From: Actinomycetota bacterium
Lineage (GTDB): Bacteria > Actinomycetota > Thermoleophilia > Gaiellales > Gaiellaceae
Length of the DNA: 17,397 bases
Direction: 5' to 3'
Assembly: GCA_005885565.1 (NCBI GenBank)
Contig: VAXK01000296.1
Coordinates: forward strand, 1 to 17,397
Positions 1 through 7,648 of the stretch are shown in pieces. Made by a program: the position numbers and the translations under genes. The first letter of the stretch is position 1. Each line of letters starts with the position of its first letter. The notes under the pieces were generated by a model that was not told where the DNA came from, made no database searches, and saw only the letters and a list, made by a program, of their open reading frames with translations.

Positions 1-1533
<1,533 letters not shown>

Positions 1534-1541
1534 CGAGTCCT

Positions 1542-1568
1542 AGGGTAGCGGGTCGCCCGCGCTACCCT
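1542..1568. repeat. Perfect 9-bp inverted repeat in the secA / secreted-protein divergent gap
   Basis: AGGGTAGCG (1542-1550) and CGCTACCCT (1560-1568) are exact reverse complements around a 9-base centre. They fill most of the 42 bases between the secA start (1533) and the GTG at 1576. With no room for two ordinary promoters, this could be an operator for both genes or a hairpin in one leader. No T-run follows on either side, so it does not look like an intrinsic terminator. The function is inferred only from position. Confidence 0.5.
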
Positions 1569-1575
1569 CGCGGAC

Positions 1576-2700
1576 GTGGCCGGGCGCGCGCTCCTCCTCG
1601 GGCTGGTGGCGCTCGTCGGCGCGAGCCCTGCGAGCACGCAGACGCTCTCGCTGGCGGGCCCGGTGAGCGAGCTCGCCGCGGACGGCGGTCGCGTCGCGAT
1701 CCTGGTCCGGACGAAGACCGGGAACTGCGCGCGCGACCGGGTCGCCGTCTGGGCGCCTGCGACACGGAGCTTCGTGCCGATCGGGGCGAGTGCCTGCGTC
1801 GGCTCGACGAGCACCGGCGCCGGTCTCTTCTCCGTCGGGCTCGCGGGGACGCGGGTCGCCTACGTCCAGTTCGCAGGCGGGAACACGCGCGAGCTCCAGC
1901 TCCGGCTCGCAACGCTGGCGAGCCCGCGGGCGGCGACGGTCGCCAGCGCGTCCTTCGGCGTCGACGTGGGCCAGGGCACGTACATCGGGCGGGTCGCCGG
2001 GGACGGGTCGCTGCTCGCCTTCGACTGGTGGAGCGAGTGCGGGCCGTGCGCGCAGGCGACGCCCGTCGCGCCGCGCGCGTCGATCTTCCGCCTCGTGTCG
2101 AGCGGCGGCGCCGCGTGCCCGAACGCCGGGCTCGGGGCGCTGCCGCGCTGCCGGCCGGTGATATCGCTGGCCGGCTCGCTGCGGCTGCTCGCGGTCGGCG
2201 GAGGACTCGTCGTCACGGGAGCGGGAGACGAGGTCGCGGTTCGCGCGCTCGACGGTGCGCCGGTCTACACCGGCACGTTCGCCGGCCTGCGCGCCGCGCG
2301 AATCGACGCCCGCGTGCTGCTCGTGCTGACGCGGGCGGGAACGCAGAGCAGCCTCTGGACGGTGGACCTCTCCTTGGGTCTGCGAAGCGGCCCGTGGATC
2401 CTGCCGTCCTCGAAGTCGGCGGCAGACGACGTGTGCGCCGAGCCGAGCGGCTGCCGCCCGGCGGCGCTGCGGCTCGCGGACTACCAGGCCGGGATCGCCG
2501 TCTACGTCGTCGGCCACGGCGTCCATCTCCTGCGGCTCTCGGACAAGCGTGACGTGACGATTGCCGCGCCCGGTCTCGGACCGGTGCACGTCCAGCTGGA
2601 GCAGTCGGGTCTCTTCTACTCGTACCGGCCGGCGCCAAGCCCGACTCGCGGCCGGGTGGCCTTCATGCCGATGGCGGCCGTCCTCGCGCGGTTCCGCTAG
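1576..2700 (+). CDS. Secreted protein of unknown function, possible beta-propeller
   Basis: I do not recognise the family. The GTG start gives MAGRALLLGLVALVGASPAS, a typical Sec signal peptide with a hydrophobic core at about residues 4-14, so the product is probably exported. The rest (374 residues in all) is rich in short beta-like stretches of the form LAGTRVAYVQF, GDGSLLAFDWW and RVLLVLTRAG. These recur at roughly blade-sized intervals and suggest a WD40/TolB-like propeller, though no repeat is clean enough to name. Cysteines come in close pairs (ECGPC, ACPN..PRC, VCAEPSGC), which fits disulfides outside the cell. This is the only long plus-strand gene in the window. It lies between secA and the hpf cluster and shares its stop (CTAG, 2697-2700) with the convergent gene. 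The call as a real gene is good; the fold is inference. Confidence 0.8.
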   Translation: MAGRALLLGLVALVGASPASTQTLSLAGPVSELAADGGRVAILVRTKTGNCARDRVAVWAPATRSFVPIGASACVGSTSTGAGLFSVGLAGTRVAYVQFAGGNTRELQLRLATLASPRAATVASASFGVDVGQGTYIGRVAGDGSLLAFDWWSECGPCAQATPVAPRASIFRLVSSGGAACPNAGLGALPRCRPVISLAGSLRLLAVGGGLVVTGAGDEVAVRALDGAPVYTGTFAGLRAARIDARVLLVLTRAGTQSSLWTVDLSLGLRSGPWILPSSKSAADDVCAEPSGCRPAALRLADYQAGIAVYVVGHGVHLLRLSDKRDVTIAAPGLGPVHVQLEQSGLFYSYRPAPSPTRGRVAFMPMAAVLARFR

Positions 2701-3311
2701 AGCGCGTCGATCCGTACCTCCCAGAGGTTCCCGTCGATCCGGGACGCGTGGACCACGTAGTCGGCGGAGCGACTCTCCGCGAGGCGTTCCAGCCGGGGTA
2801 CGCCGCCGAAGGTCCGGGCTCCGTCCACGGTCAGCGTCCTCTCCCCCGCCTGTGAGACGAGCTCGATCTCCTCGCCCTCGACCTCGGGTCCGAGGTCGAC
2901 CACCTCGATCGTGTTCGCGGCTACGGCCCACACGTCGCCGTGGCGCCGAACGCCACGTGCGCGGTACGGGGGACGGAGCTGCTCCTCGATCGCATCCGCG
3001 AGCGGCGAGAGCGGCTGGTCGCCGACCTCTTCGTCGACGACGAGCGAGCCGTCCGGCAGAGCGACGAAGGAGACCTCGTCGCCCTCGAGCCCGGGCGCCT
3101 CGGTTGTGGCCGTTGCATCCCACTCCCTGAAGCGCTGAAGGCCGGTGACGGTGACCTGTTCGAAGGCGTGCGGTACGCCGAAGTGCGGCGGGCCCGGATG
3201 CTTCGGCTCCGGCACGAGCGGGGCCGGGGGCTCGGCTCCGACGTCGGCACGCTCGAGCCCGGCCTCCCGGAGCAGCTTCTCGTTGAGCGTCTCGCGGCGC
3301 CGCCGGAACAC
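2697..3311 (-). CDS. Unknown acidic protein downstream of hpf
   Basis: This is a 204-residue protein with no recognised family. The N-terminus is basic (MFRRRRETLNEKLLREAGLE), followed by a proline-rich stretch (PPAPLVPEPKHPGPPHFGVP at about 28-47). The remainder is acidic and beta-rich, for example VSFVALPDGSLVVDEEVGD and GDVWAVAANTIEVVDLGPEV, and the end is NLWEVRIDAL. There is no signal peptide or membrane segment, so it is probably cytoplasmic. The GTG at 3311 follows an in-frame TAG directly, so it is the only upstream start possible; there is no clear Shine-Dalgarno, and an 18-bp palindrome lies just before it. The gene follows hpf by 27 bases and is very likely co-transcribed with it. 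Its 3' end overlaps the convergent secreted-protein gene by four bases. A role beside HPF in stationary-phase translation is only a guess from position. Confidence 0.82.
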   Translation of the reverse strand: MFRRRRETLNEKLLREAGLERADVGAEPPAPLVPEPKHPGPPHFGVPHAFEQVTVTGLQRFREWDATATTEAPGLEGDEVSFVALPDGSLVVDEEVGDQPLSPLADAIEEQLRPPYRARGVRRHGDVWAVAANTIEVVDLGPEVEGEEIELVSQAGERTLTVDGARTFGGVPRLERLAESRSADYVVHASRIDGNLWEVRIDAL

Positions 3312-3315
3312 CTAA

Positions 3316-3333
3316 GGCACCGCTTGCGGTGCC
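3316..3333. repeat. Perfect 18-bp palindrome between hpf and the next gene
   Basis: GGCACCGC-TT-GCGGTGCC is an exact palindrome with eight-base arms and a two-base centre. It begins five bases after the hpf stop and ends four bases before the GTG at 3311. In RNA, with a loop of at least four bases, it would form a stable GC-rich hairpin over the place where the next gene's ribosome binding site should be. There is no following T-run. It may limit read-through or translation of the downstream gene, stabilise hpf mRNA, or bind a dimeric protein as DNA. Confidence 0.55.
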
Positions 3334-3338
3334 GACAT

Positions 3339-3878
3339 CTAGGTCTGCGGCTCGATCAGGCCGTAGTGGCCGTCACGGCGCCGGTAGACCACGTTGACCT
3401 CCCCCGTCTCGGCGTTCTCGAAGACGAAGAAGTCGTGCCCAATGAGCTCCAGCTGGAGCACCGCCTCCTCCGGGGCCATCGGCTTCACGGCGAACTGCTT
3501 CGTCTTGACGATCACGGGCTCGGATTCGTCGCTGGTCGCCGGGGTGGCCTCGAGGGTCGACCCGTTGTCGCGCCCGGTCCGCCGCCGCCGCTTCTGGCGG
3601 TAGCGCGTGACCTGCCGCTCGAGCTTGTCGACGAGCTGGTCGATCGACGCGCGCATGTCCGCCGACGCCTCGCGCGCGCGGAGCGTCGGCCCCTTCGTCC
3701 AGATCGTCGCCTCGGCGACGTGGTTCGCCGAGATCGACGGGTTGCGCTCGACGCTGAGCTCGAGCTCGATCTGCGTCGGATCGGCCAGCTGCCGCTCGAG
3801 CTTCCGGAGCTTGTCCTCGGCGTAGCTGCGAATCGAGTCGCTGACGTCGAGGTTCTTGCCCTTCACCTGGAGTCGCAT
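3339..3878 (-). CDS. hpf: Long-form ribosome hibernation promoting factor
   Basis: Long HPF binds the 30S decoding region and pairs ribosomes into inactive 100S dimers during starvation. The N-terminal S30AE domain covers about residues 1-100 (MRLQVKGKNLDVSD..., then EATIWTKGPTLRAREASADM and a basic KLERQVTRYRQKRRRR helix). A variable linker follows, and then the C-terminal dimerisation domain at about 120-176 (IVKTKQFAVKPMAPEEAVLQ... HDFFVFENAETGEVNVVYRR). At 179 residues it has the length of the long form. I chose the ATG at 3878 because AAGGAG lies five bases upstream and the protein then begins at the family's normal N-terminus. An ATG at 3911 would add eleven unrelated residues. The gene heads a two-gene unit with the unknown protein at 2697-3311. 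Confidence 0.95.
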   Translation of the reverse strand: MRLQVKGKNLDVSDSIRSYAEDKLRKLERQLADPTQIELELSVERNPSISANHVAEATIWTKGPTLRAREASADMRASIDQLVDKLERQVTRYRQKRRRRTGRDNGSTLEATPATSDESEPVIVKTKQFAVKPMAPEEAVLQLELIGHDFFVFENAETGEVNVVYRRRDGHYGLIEPQT

Positions 3879-3883
3879 CCGCT

Positions 3884-3889
3884 CTCCTT
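3884..3889 (-). promoter_or_regulatory. Ribosome binding site deciding the hpf start
   Basis: The minus strand reads AAGGAG here, five bases before the ATG at 3878. No comparable site precedes the alternative ATG at 3911. Confidence 0.75.
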
Positions 3890-3968
3890 CAGCCGCAGGG
3901 CTCTGAGACATCCCTACGTTGAATCTAACGAATCGCCCGCGGAGCAGGCCGCAACACGAAAGAGATTC

Positions 3969-4148
3969 CTGGCCACCCTCTTCGTCTCGTACCTCGTTCT
4001 CGCCGTCGCGGTGCCGGCGCGCGCCGAACTCCGCGCCATCCTCGCCGCGTCGAGGGCGGAACGCGCGGCGTTGCGCGAGCAGGTGCGGGACGCACGACGC
4101 CGTCTGCAGCGAATCGCTTACGGCACGGAACGAGCCGAGCTGCGCTAA
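3969..4148 (+). CDS. Doubtful 59-aa exported peptide, possible transglycosylase remnant
   Basis: In the 266-base gap between hpf and comF the plus strand encodes ATLFVSYLVLAVAVPARA, a good signal peptide with an AxA-type end. It is followed by a charged alpha-helical stretch (ELRAILAASRAERAALREQV and on) that ends in LQRIAYGTERAELR and TAA. No ATG, GTG or TTG is in frame near the start. CTG at 3969, preceded by a weak GAAAGAG, would be the start. The TAA overlaps the comF stop (4145-4147), much like the tail-to-tail overlap at 2697-2700. Signal peptide, helical stretch and LQRIA recall the front of secreted actinobacterial transglycosylase-like proteins, whose catalytic CESGG part is absent here. 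It may be a real small protein, a decayed remnant, or chance. Confidence 0.3.
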   Translation: MATLFVSYLVLAVAVPARAELRAILAASRAERAALREQVRDARRRLQRIAYGTERAELR

Positions 4149-4807
4149 CGCAGGCGCACCGCTCGCGCGAACGTCACCACCTCGACGCGGCGCGCGCCGG
4201 CCTTCCGGAGGGCGGAGGCAGCGGCGTTCGCGGTCGCTCCGCTCGTGTAGACGTCGTCGACGACGCCGACCGCCGAAGGCGGCTTCGCGGCCGCCGCGAA
4301 AGCGTCGGCGACGTTCCGGCGCCGATCCGCAAGGCCGAGCCCCCGCTGGGGCGGCGTCGGGCGGATGCGACGGACGAGCCGCTCGACCGGAAGCTCCCAG
4401 CGGCGGCCGAGCTCACACGCCAGCCGCTCCGCCGGATGGTGGCCGCGCTCGAGGCTGCGGTCGCGGTCGGGCGGGACGAAGCAGAGGACGAGGACGTCCG
4501 GCCGCGGCACCGCCTCGACGACGAGCTCCGCGGCCAGCGCCGCCAGCCGCCGCAGCCCGCGCTCCTTCCACGCCGCGACGACGCCCCGAACGGCGCCGTC
4601 GTAGGCGACCGCTGCGCGCGCCGACCCGAACGCGAGCCGCCGCCCGGCGCACTCGCGGCACCGTCGGACCGGCCAGGCGGTCGGCGCGCCGCAGCGCTCG
4701 CAGAGGGTCGAGCCGAGCCGCGGCAGCGTCGCGACACAGCCGACGCAGAGGATCGTCCCGCCCGCTCCGCAGCCGAGGCAGCGCTGCGGGAGCAGGAGGT
4801 CGAGCAC
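4145..4807 (-). CDS. comF: ComF-family phosphoribosyltransferase-like protein
   Basis: ComF proteins combine an N-terminal zinc-finger-like double-zinc module with a PRTase fold. They are needed for DNA uptake in competent species but also occur widely in species not known to be competent. The 220-residue product begins LDLLLPQRCLGCG. It has CxxC pairs at about residues 10/13, 21/24, 37/40 and 50/53, and the PRPP-binding signature VGVVDDVYTSGAT near residues 178-190. The GTG at 4807 is the only usable start in this frame after the upstream stop; an open frame continues further 5' inside the neighbouring gene but is not ComF-like. It begins ten bases after the nucleotidyltransferase stop and is the last gene of the minus-strand run. 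comF next to hpf and secA is a recurring actinobacterial order. Confidence 0.93.
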   Translation of the reverse strand: MLDLLLPQRCLGCGAGGTILCVGCVATLPRLGSTLCERCGAPTAWPVRRCRECAGRRLAFGSARAAVAYDGAVRGVVAAWKERGLRRLAALAAELVVEAVPRPDVLVLCFVPPDRDRSLERGHHPAERLACELGRRWELPVERLVRRIRPTPPQRGLGLADRRRNVADAFAAAAKPPSAVGVVDDVYTSGATANAAASALRKAGARRVEVVTFARAVRLR

Positions 4808-4817
4808 GACACCGACG

Positions 4818-5579
4818 CTAGTCGGCCGCTCTCGCCTCCTTCGTACCGGCTTCGCGCCGACTCTGCCACGACTTCGCGCGCTCGTCGGCCTCCCGGAGCT
4901 GCTCGTGGTCGCCGATGTCGAGCCACTCGCCCTCGAAGCGATAGCCGTACACGGGCTCACGCGCCTGGAGCCAGGCCACGAAGCGACCCGGCTGGTCGGG
5001 CGAGCTCCCCTCGTCGAGGTACCGCCGCACGAGCGCGACGTGGTCGCGGTGGAAGACGTACGTCGCGGTCGCGGCCAGGGTCGAGGGCGGCTCCTCCGGC
5101 TTCTCGACGAAGCCCACGATCCGGTCGTCCTCCCGCAGCTCGACGATCCCGTACTTGCGCGCGAGCTCCAGGTCGCCCACGTCGTACAGCGCAACGGCGC
5201 TCGCGCGGCCCTTCGCCCGCCAGAACTCGACGAAGTCGCGCAGCGAGAAGTCGAAGAGGTTGTCGCCCGCGATGACGAGCAGGTCGTCGCCGACGAGGTC
5301 GACGAAGGCGATGTCGCCGATCGCGCCCAGGCGATCGTCCTCGCTCGTCGTCCCGTCGTCGTGGACGGAGACTCCCGCCGGCGCCCAGGCGCGAAACGCC
5401 GGCGCGAACTTCGCGTTCGTGACGAGGTGCACCTCCTCGACGTCTTCCACCTCGCCGATCCGGTCGAGGATCCAGTCGACCATCGGCCGCCCCCCGAGCT
5501 CGAGGAGCGGCTTCGGTCGATCCTTCGTGAGCGGATACAGCCGCGTCGCGTAGCCCGCGGCGAGGATCAGCGCTCTCAG
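4818..5579 (-). CDS. Sugar-1-phosphate nucleotidyltransferase, CTG start
   Basis: This enzyme transfers NMP from an NTP to a sugar 1-phosphate, supplying activated sugar for envelope polymers (RmlA/GlmU-N type fold). The family signature is at the extreme N-terminus: RALILAAGYATRLYPLTKDR followed by PKPLLELGGRPM. The metal/substrate motif is VIAGDNLFDF, and EWLDIGDHEQL is near the C-terminus. The length of 253 residues is usual. The only start that keeps the signature is CTG at 5579, in ACCTGAG, where CTG overlaps the ahcY TGA in the manner of an ATGA junction; GAGG lies four bases upstream. The next in-frame ATG (GGRPM) would destroy the active site. The exact sugar (glucose/dTDP or MurNAc/UDP) cannot be told. 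Confidence 0.9.
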   Translation of the reverse strand: MRALILAAGYATRLYPLTKDRPKPLLELGGRPMVDWILDRIGEVEDVEEVHLVTNAKFAPAFRAWAPAGVSVHDDGTTSEDDRLGAIGDIAFVDLVGDDLLVIAGDNLFDFSLRDFVEFWRAKGRASAVALYDVGDLELARKYGIVELREDDRIVGFVEKPEEPPSTLAATATYVFHRDHVALVRRYLDEGSSPDQPGRFVAWLQAREPVYGYRFEGEWLDIGDHEQLREADERAKSWQSRREAGTKEARAAD

Positions 5580-6844
5580 GTTCCCTCGTCCCAGCTCGCC
5601 AGGTACTTCGCCTGCTCTTCGCTCAGCTGGTCGATGGCCACGCCGAGCGTCTCGAGCTTGAGGCGCGCGATCTCGGCGTCGATCTCCTCCGGCACCGGGT
5701 AGACCTTGCGGTCGAGCGAGCCCGCGTTCGCAATCGCCCACTCGGCCGACAGGGCCTGGTTCGCGAAGGACATGTCCATGACCTGCGCCGGATGGCCCTC
5801 CGCGGCGGAGAGGTTCACGAGCCGCCCGTCGGCGATGAGGTAGATCCGGCGGCCGTCCTCGAGCCGGTACTCCTCCACGAACTCGCGCGCGTGCCGCGTC
5901 TCCACGGCGAGCGAGCGCAGCGCCGGGATCTCGATCTCGACGTTGAAGTGCCCGGTGTTGCAGAGGATCGCGCCGTCCTTCATGCGCTCCATGTGCGCGC
6001 GCGTGATCACGGACTTGTCGCCCGTGGCCGTGCAGAAGATGTCCCCGACCTCGGCGGCCTTGTCCATGGGGAGAACTTCGTAGCCGTCCATGACGACCTC
6101 GAGCGCTCGCAGCGGATCCACTTCCGTGACGATCACGTGCGAACCCAGGCCGCGGGCGCGCAGCGCGACGCCGCGGCCGACCCAGCCGTAGCCGCCGACC
6201 ACGAACTTGCGGCCCGCGAGGAGCACGTTCGTCGCCCGCACGATGCCGTCGATCGTCGACTGGCCCGTGCCGTAGCGGTTGTCGAAGAGGTGCTTCGTGT
6301 TCGCCTCGTTCACGGCGATGACCGGGAAGCCGAGGGCGCCGTCGCGCTCGAGCGCCTTGAGCCGGATGACGCCGGTCGTCGTCTCCTCCGTGCCGGCGAC
6401 GATGTCGCCGAGCTGCTCGCGGCGATGGGAGTGGAGGATGCCGATCACGTCGGCGCCGTCGTCCATCGTCAGCTGCGGCTTGTGGTCGACCGCCGCCTCG
6501 ATGTGCTGGTAGTACGTGTCGTTGTCCTCGCCCTTGATCGCGAAGACGGAGATGTCGTACTCCTCGACGAGCGCCGCGGCGACGTCGTCCTGCGTCGAGA
6601 GCGGGTTCGAGGCGCAGAGGACGATCTCCGCGCCGCCGGCCTTCAGCGTGCGCATGAGGTTCGCCGTCTCGGTCGTCACGTGGAGGCAGGCCGAGATGCG
6701 GTAGCCCGCGAGCGGCTGCTCGTGCTCGAACCGCTCCCGGATCGCGGCCAGCACCGGCATCTGCCGGTCGGCCCACTCGATGCGGCGCACGCCCTCGGGA
6801 GCGAGCGCCGGGTCCTTCACGTCGAATCGCTTCGTGGTAGCCAT
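5576..6844 (-). CDS. ahcY: Adenosylhomocysteinase (S-adenosyl-L-homocysteine hydrolase)
   Basis: AhcY splits S-adenosylhomocysteine to adenosine and homocysteine with bound NAD, removing the product inhibitor of methyltransferases. The 422-residue protein shows the substrate region CLHVTTET (about 53-60), DDG (128-130), EETTTG (153-158), K184/D188 in NTKHLFDNRYGTGQS, the NAD-binding GGYGWVGRG (217-225) and CNTGHFNVEI (295-304). Two traits mark it as the short archaeal/Thermotoga-like type: YGTGQS where longer bacterial and eukaryotic enzymes have YGCRES, and an end at YLASWDEGT without the KPDHYRY tail. AAGAGGA precedes the ATG. It starts 21 bases after the merR stop and its TGA overlaps the CTG start of the next gene. 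Homocysteine made here can feed the MetE pair at 12996-15061. Confidence 0.97.
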   Translation of the reverse strand: MATTKRFDVKDPALAPEGVRRIEWADRQMPVLAAIRERFEHEQPLAGYRISACLHVTTETANLMRTLKAGGAEIVLCASNPLSTQDDVAAALVEEYDISVFAIKGEDNDTYYQHIEAAVDHKPQLTMDDGADVIGILHSHRREQLGDIVAGTEETTTGVIRLKALERDGALGFPVIAVNEANTKHLFDNRYGTGQSTIDGIVRATNVLLAGRKFVVGGYGWVGRGVALRARGLGSHVIVTEVDPLRALEVVMDGYEVLPMDKAAEVGDIFCTATGDKSVITRAHMERMKDGAILCNTGHFNVEIEIPALRSLAVETRHAREFVEEYRLEDGRRIYLIADGRLVNLSAAEGHPAQVMDMSFANQALSAEWAIANAGSLDRKVYPVPEEIDAEIARLKLETLGVAIDQLSEEQAKYLASWDEGT

Positions 6845-6865
6845 GGTCCTCTTTTCGGTCGGTCG

Positions 6866-7189
6866 TCAGGCGGCGAGCAGCCGCTCGTGCTTCTGCTGCT
6901 CCCATTCGAGTGCTGCGAGGTCGATACCGGCGAGCCAGCTCTCGACGGCGGCGCGGAGCGCCGGCTCGCGCCGGAGCCGCGCCGCGAAGGTCACGTCCGA
7001 GAGCTCGAGCCCGAATCGCTGCCGCAGATCGCGCAGCGAGCGGAGCTGGTTCAGCTCCCGGAGGTCGTAGAGCCGGTACCCCGCTGCGGAGCGCTCCGGA
7101 ACGACGAGCGCCGCGGCTTCGAGATACCGCAGCATGCGCGGAGACCAGCCGGTCTGCCGCGCCGCTTGCCCAACCGTGAGCGCCTGCAT
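6866..7189 (-). CDS. Small MerR-family transcriptional regulator
   Basis: This is a 107-residue DNA-binding protein. The MerR winged helix-turn-helix fills residues 2 to about 70: MQALTVGQAARQTGWSPRML, then RYLEAAALVVPERSAAGYRLYD and the second helix pair LRELNQLRSLRDL. A short C-terminal helix (WLAGIDLAALEWEQQKHERL) could make the dimer coiled coil. There is no metal-ligand cysteine and no fused effector domain, so any signal must be sensed another way. I prefer the ATG at 7189 (AAGG nine bases upstream). An in-frame GTG at 7207 would add six residues and lies inside the palindrome at 7196-7223. It is placed between the cupin and ahcY genes and is likely autoregulated; ahcY as a target is inference from the 21-base spacing. 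Confidence 0.9.
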   Translation of the reverse strand: MQALTVGQAARQTGWSPRMLRYLEAAALVVPERSAAGYRLYDLRELNQLRSLRDLRQRFGLELSDVTFAARLRREPALRAAVESWLAGIDLAALEWEQQKHERLLAA

Positions 7190-7195
7190 CGCGGC

Positions 7196-7223
7196 GAACC
7201 TTATCACGCATGTGTAAAGGTTC
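7196..7223. promoter_or_regulatory. 28-bp imperfect palindrome, likely MerR operator
   Basis: The sequence has the form GAACCTT-N2-CAC-N4-GTG-N2-AAGGTTC, with 10 of 14 base pairs symmetric. It fills nearly the whole 34-base gap between the cupin stop (7224) and the merR ATG (7189). Long dyads with ACCTT/AAGGT-like half-sites are typical of MerR-family operators (for example CueR). No convincing -35/-10 pair with the 19-bp MerR spacing is visible, although GATAAG on the minus strand (7205-7200) could be a -10. Confidence 0.6.
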
Positions 7224-7634
7224 TTAGGAGCCTACGCGACCGTACCGATCCTCGAGCCGCACGATGTCGTCGAGGTGAGGCGTCGAGACCTCGAGGATGA
7301 GCGTGTCGTCGAGAGCGGCGACCCGGTGCACCGTGCCTGGACGGATGCGGAACGCGGCGCCAGGGCCGACGACCTCCGAGGACGGAGTGGCGTCGCCCGG
7401 CGCGCCCATCTCGAGCTGCGCGCGCCCTTCGTAGACGTACCACGACTCGTCCTTCTCGTTGTGGAACTGGAGGCTCAGTGCCTGCCCCGCGCGGACGAAG
7501 AGGAGCTTGCCGACATACGTCTCCGAATGGGCCCACAGGAGCTCCCAGCCCCAGGGCTTCTCGATGCGCTGCGGCTCGAACGCGAATGGGTCGAGGCCGC
7601 TCAAATTCGGCGAACTTAGTTGCCGCTCGTCCAC
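7224..7634 (-). CDS. Cupin of the type II mannose-6-phosphate isomerase kind
   Basis: This is a single-domain cupin of 136 residues. The core runs from about residue 22: RIEKPWGWELLWAHSETYVG, KLLFVRAGQALSLQFHNEKD, then ESWYVYEGRAQLEMG, GAAFRIRPGTVHRVAAL and LILEVSTPHLDDIVRLEDRYGR. The metal-binding pattern of the fold is visible (H..KDE in the first motif and PGTVH in the second). This matches the C-terminal PMI domain of bifunctional ManC-type enzymes, which interconvert mannose 6-phosphate and fructose 6-phosphate. The nucleotidyltransferase half, normally fused in front, is the separate gene 14 bases upstream. Isomerase activity is a family inference; a binding or other isomerase role is possible. 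The start is GTG at 7634 with only a weak upstream AGGG. Confidence 0.88.
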   Translation of the reverse strand: MDERQLSSPNLSGLDPFAFEPQRIEKPWGWELLWAHSETYVGKLLFVRAGQALSLQFHNEKDESWYVYEGRAQLEMGAPGDATPSSEVVGPGAAFRIRPGTVHRVAALDDTLILEVSTPHLDDIVRLEDRYGRVGS

Positions 7635-7648
7635 GGAGCGACCCTATC

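Noticed and set aside
1540..3123. 527-codon minus-strand frame spanning the secreted-protein gene
   Set aside because: Arginine-rich low-complexity translation; it overlaps two better genes, one with a signal peptide on the other strand.
3879..3911. Eleven-residue longer start for hpf
   Set aside because: No ribosome site before 3911, whereas AAGGAG is well placed for 3878 and the family N-terminus begins there.
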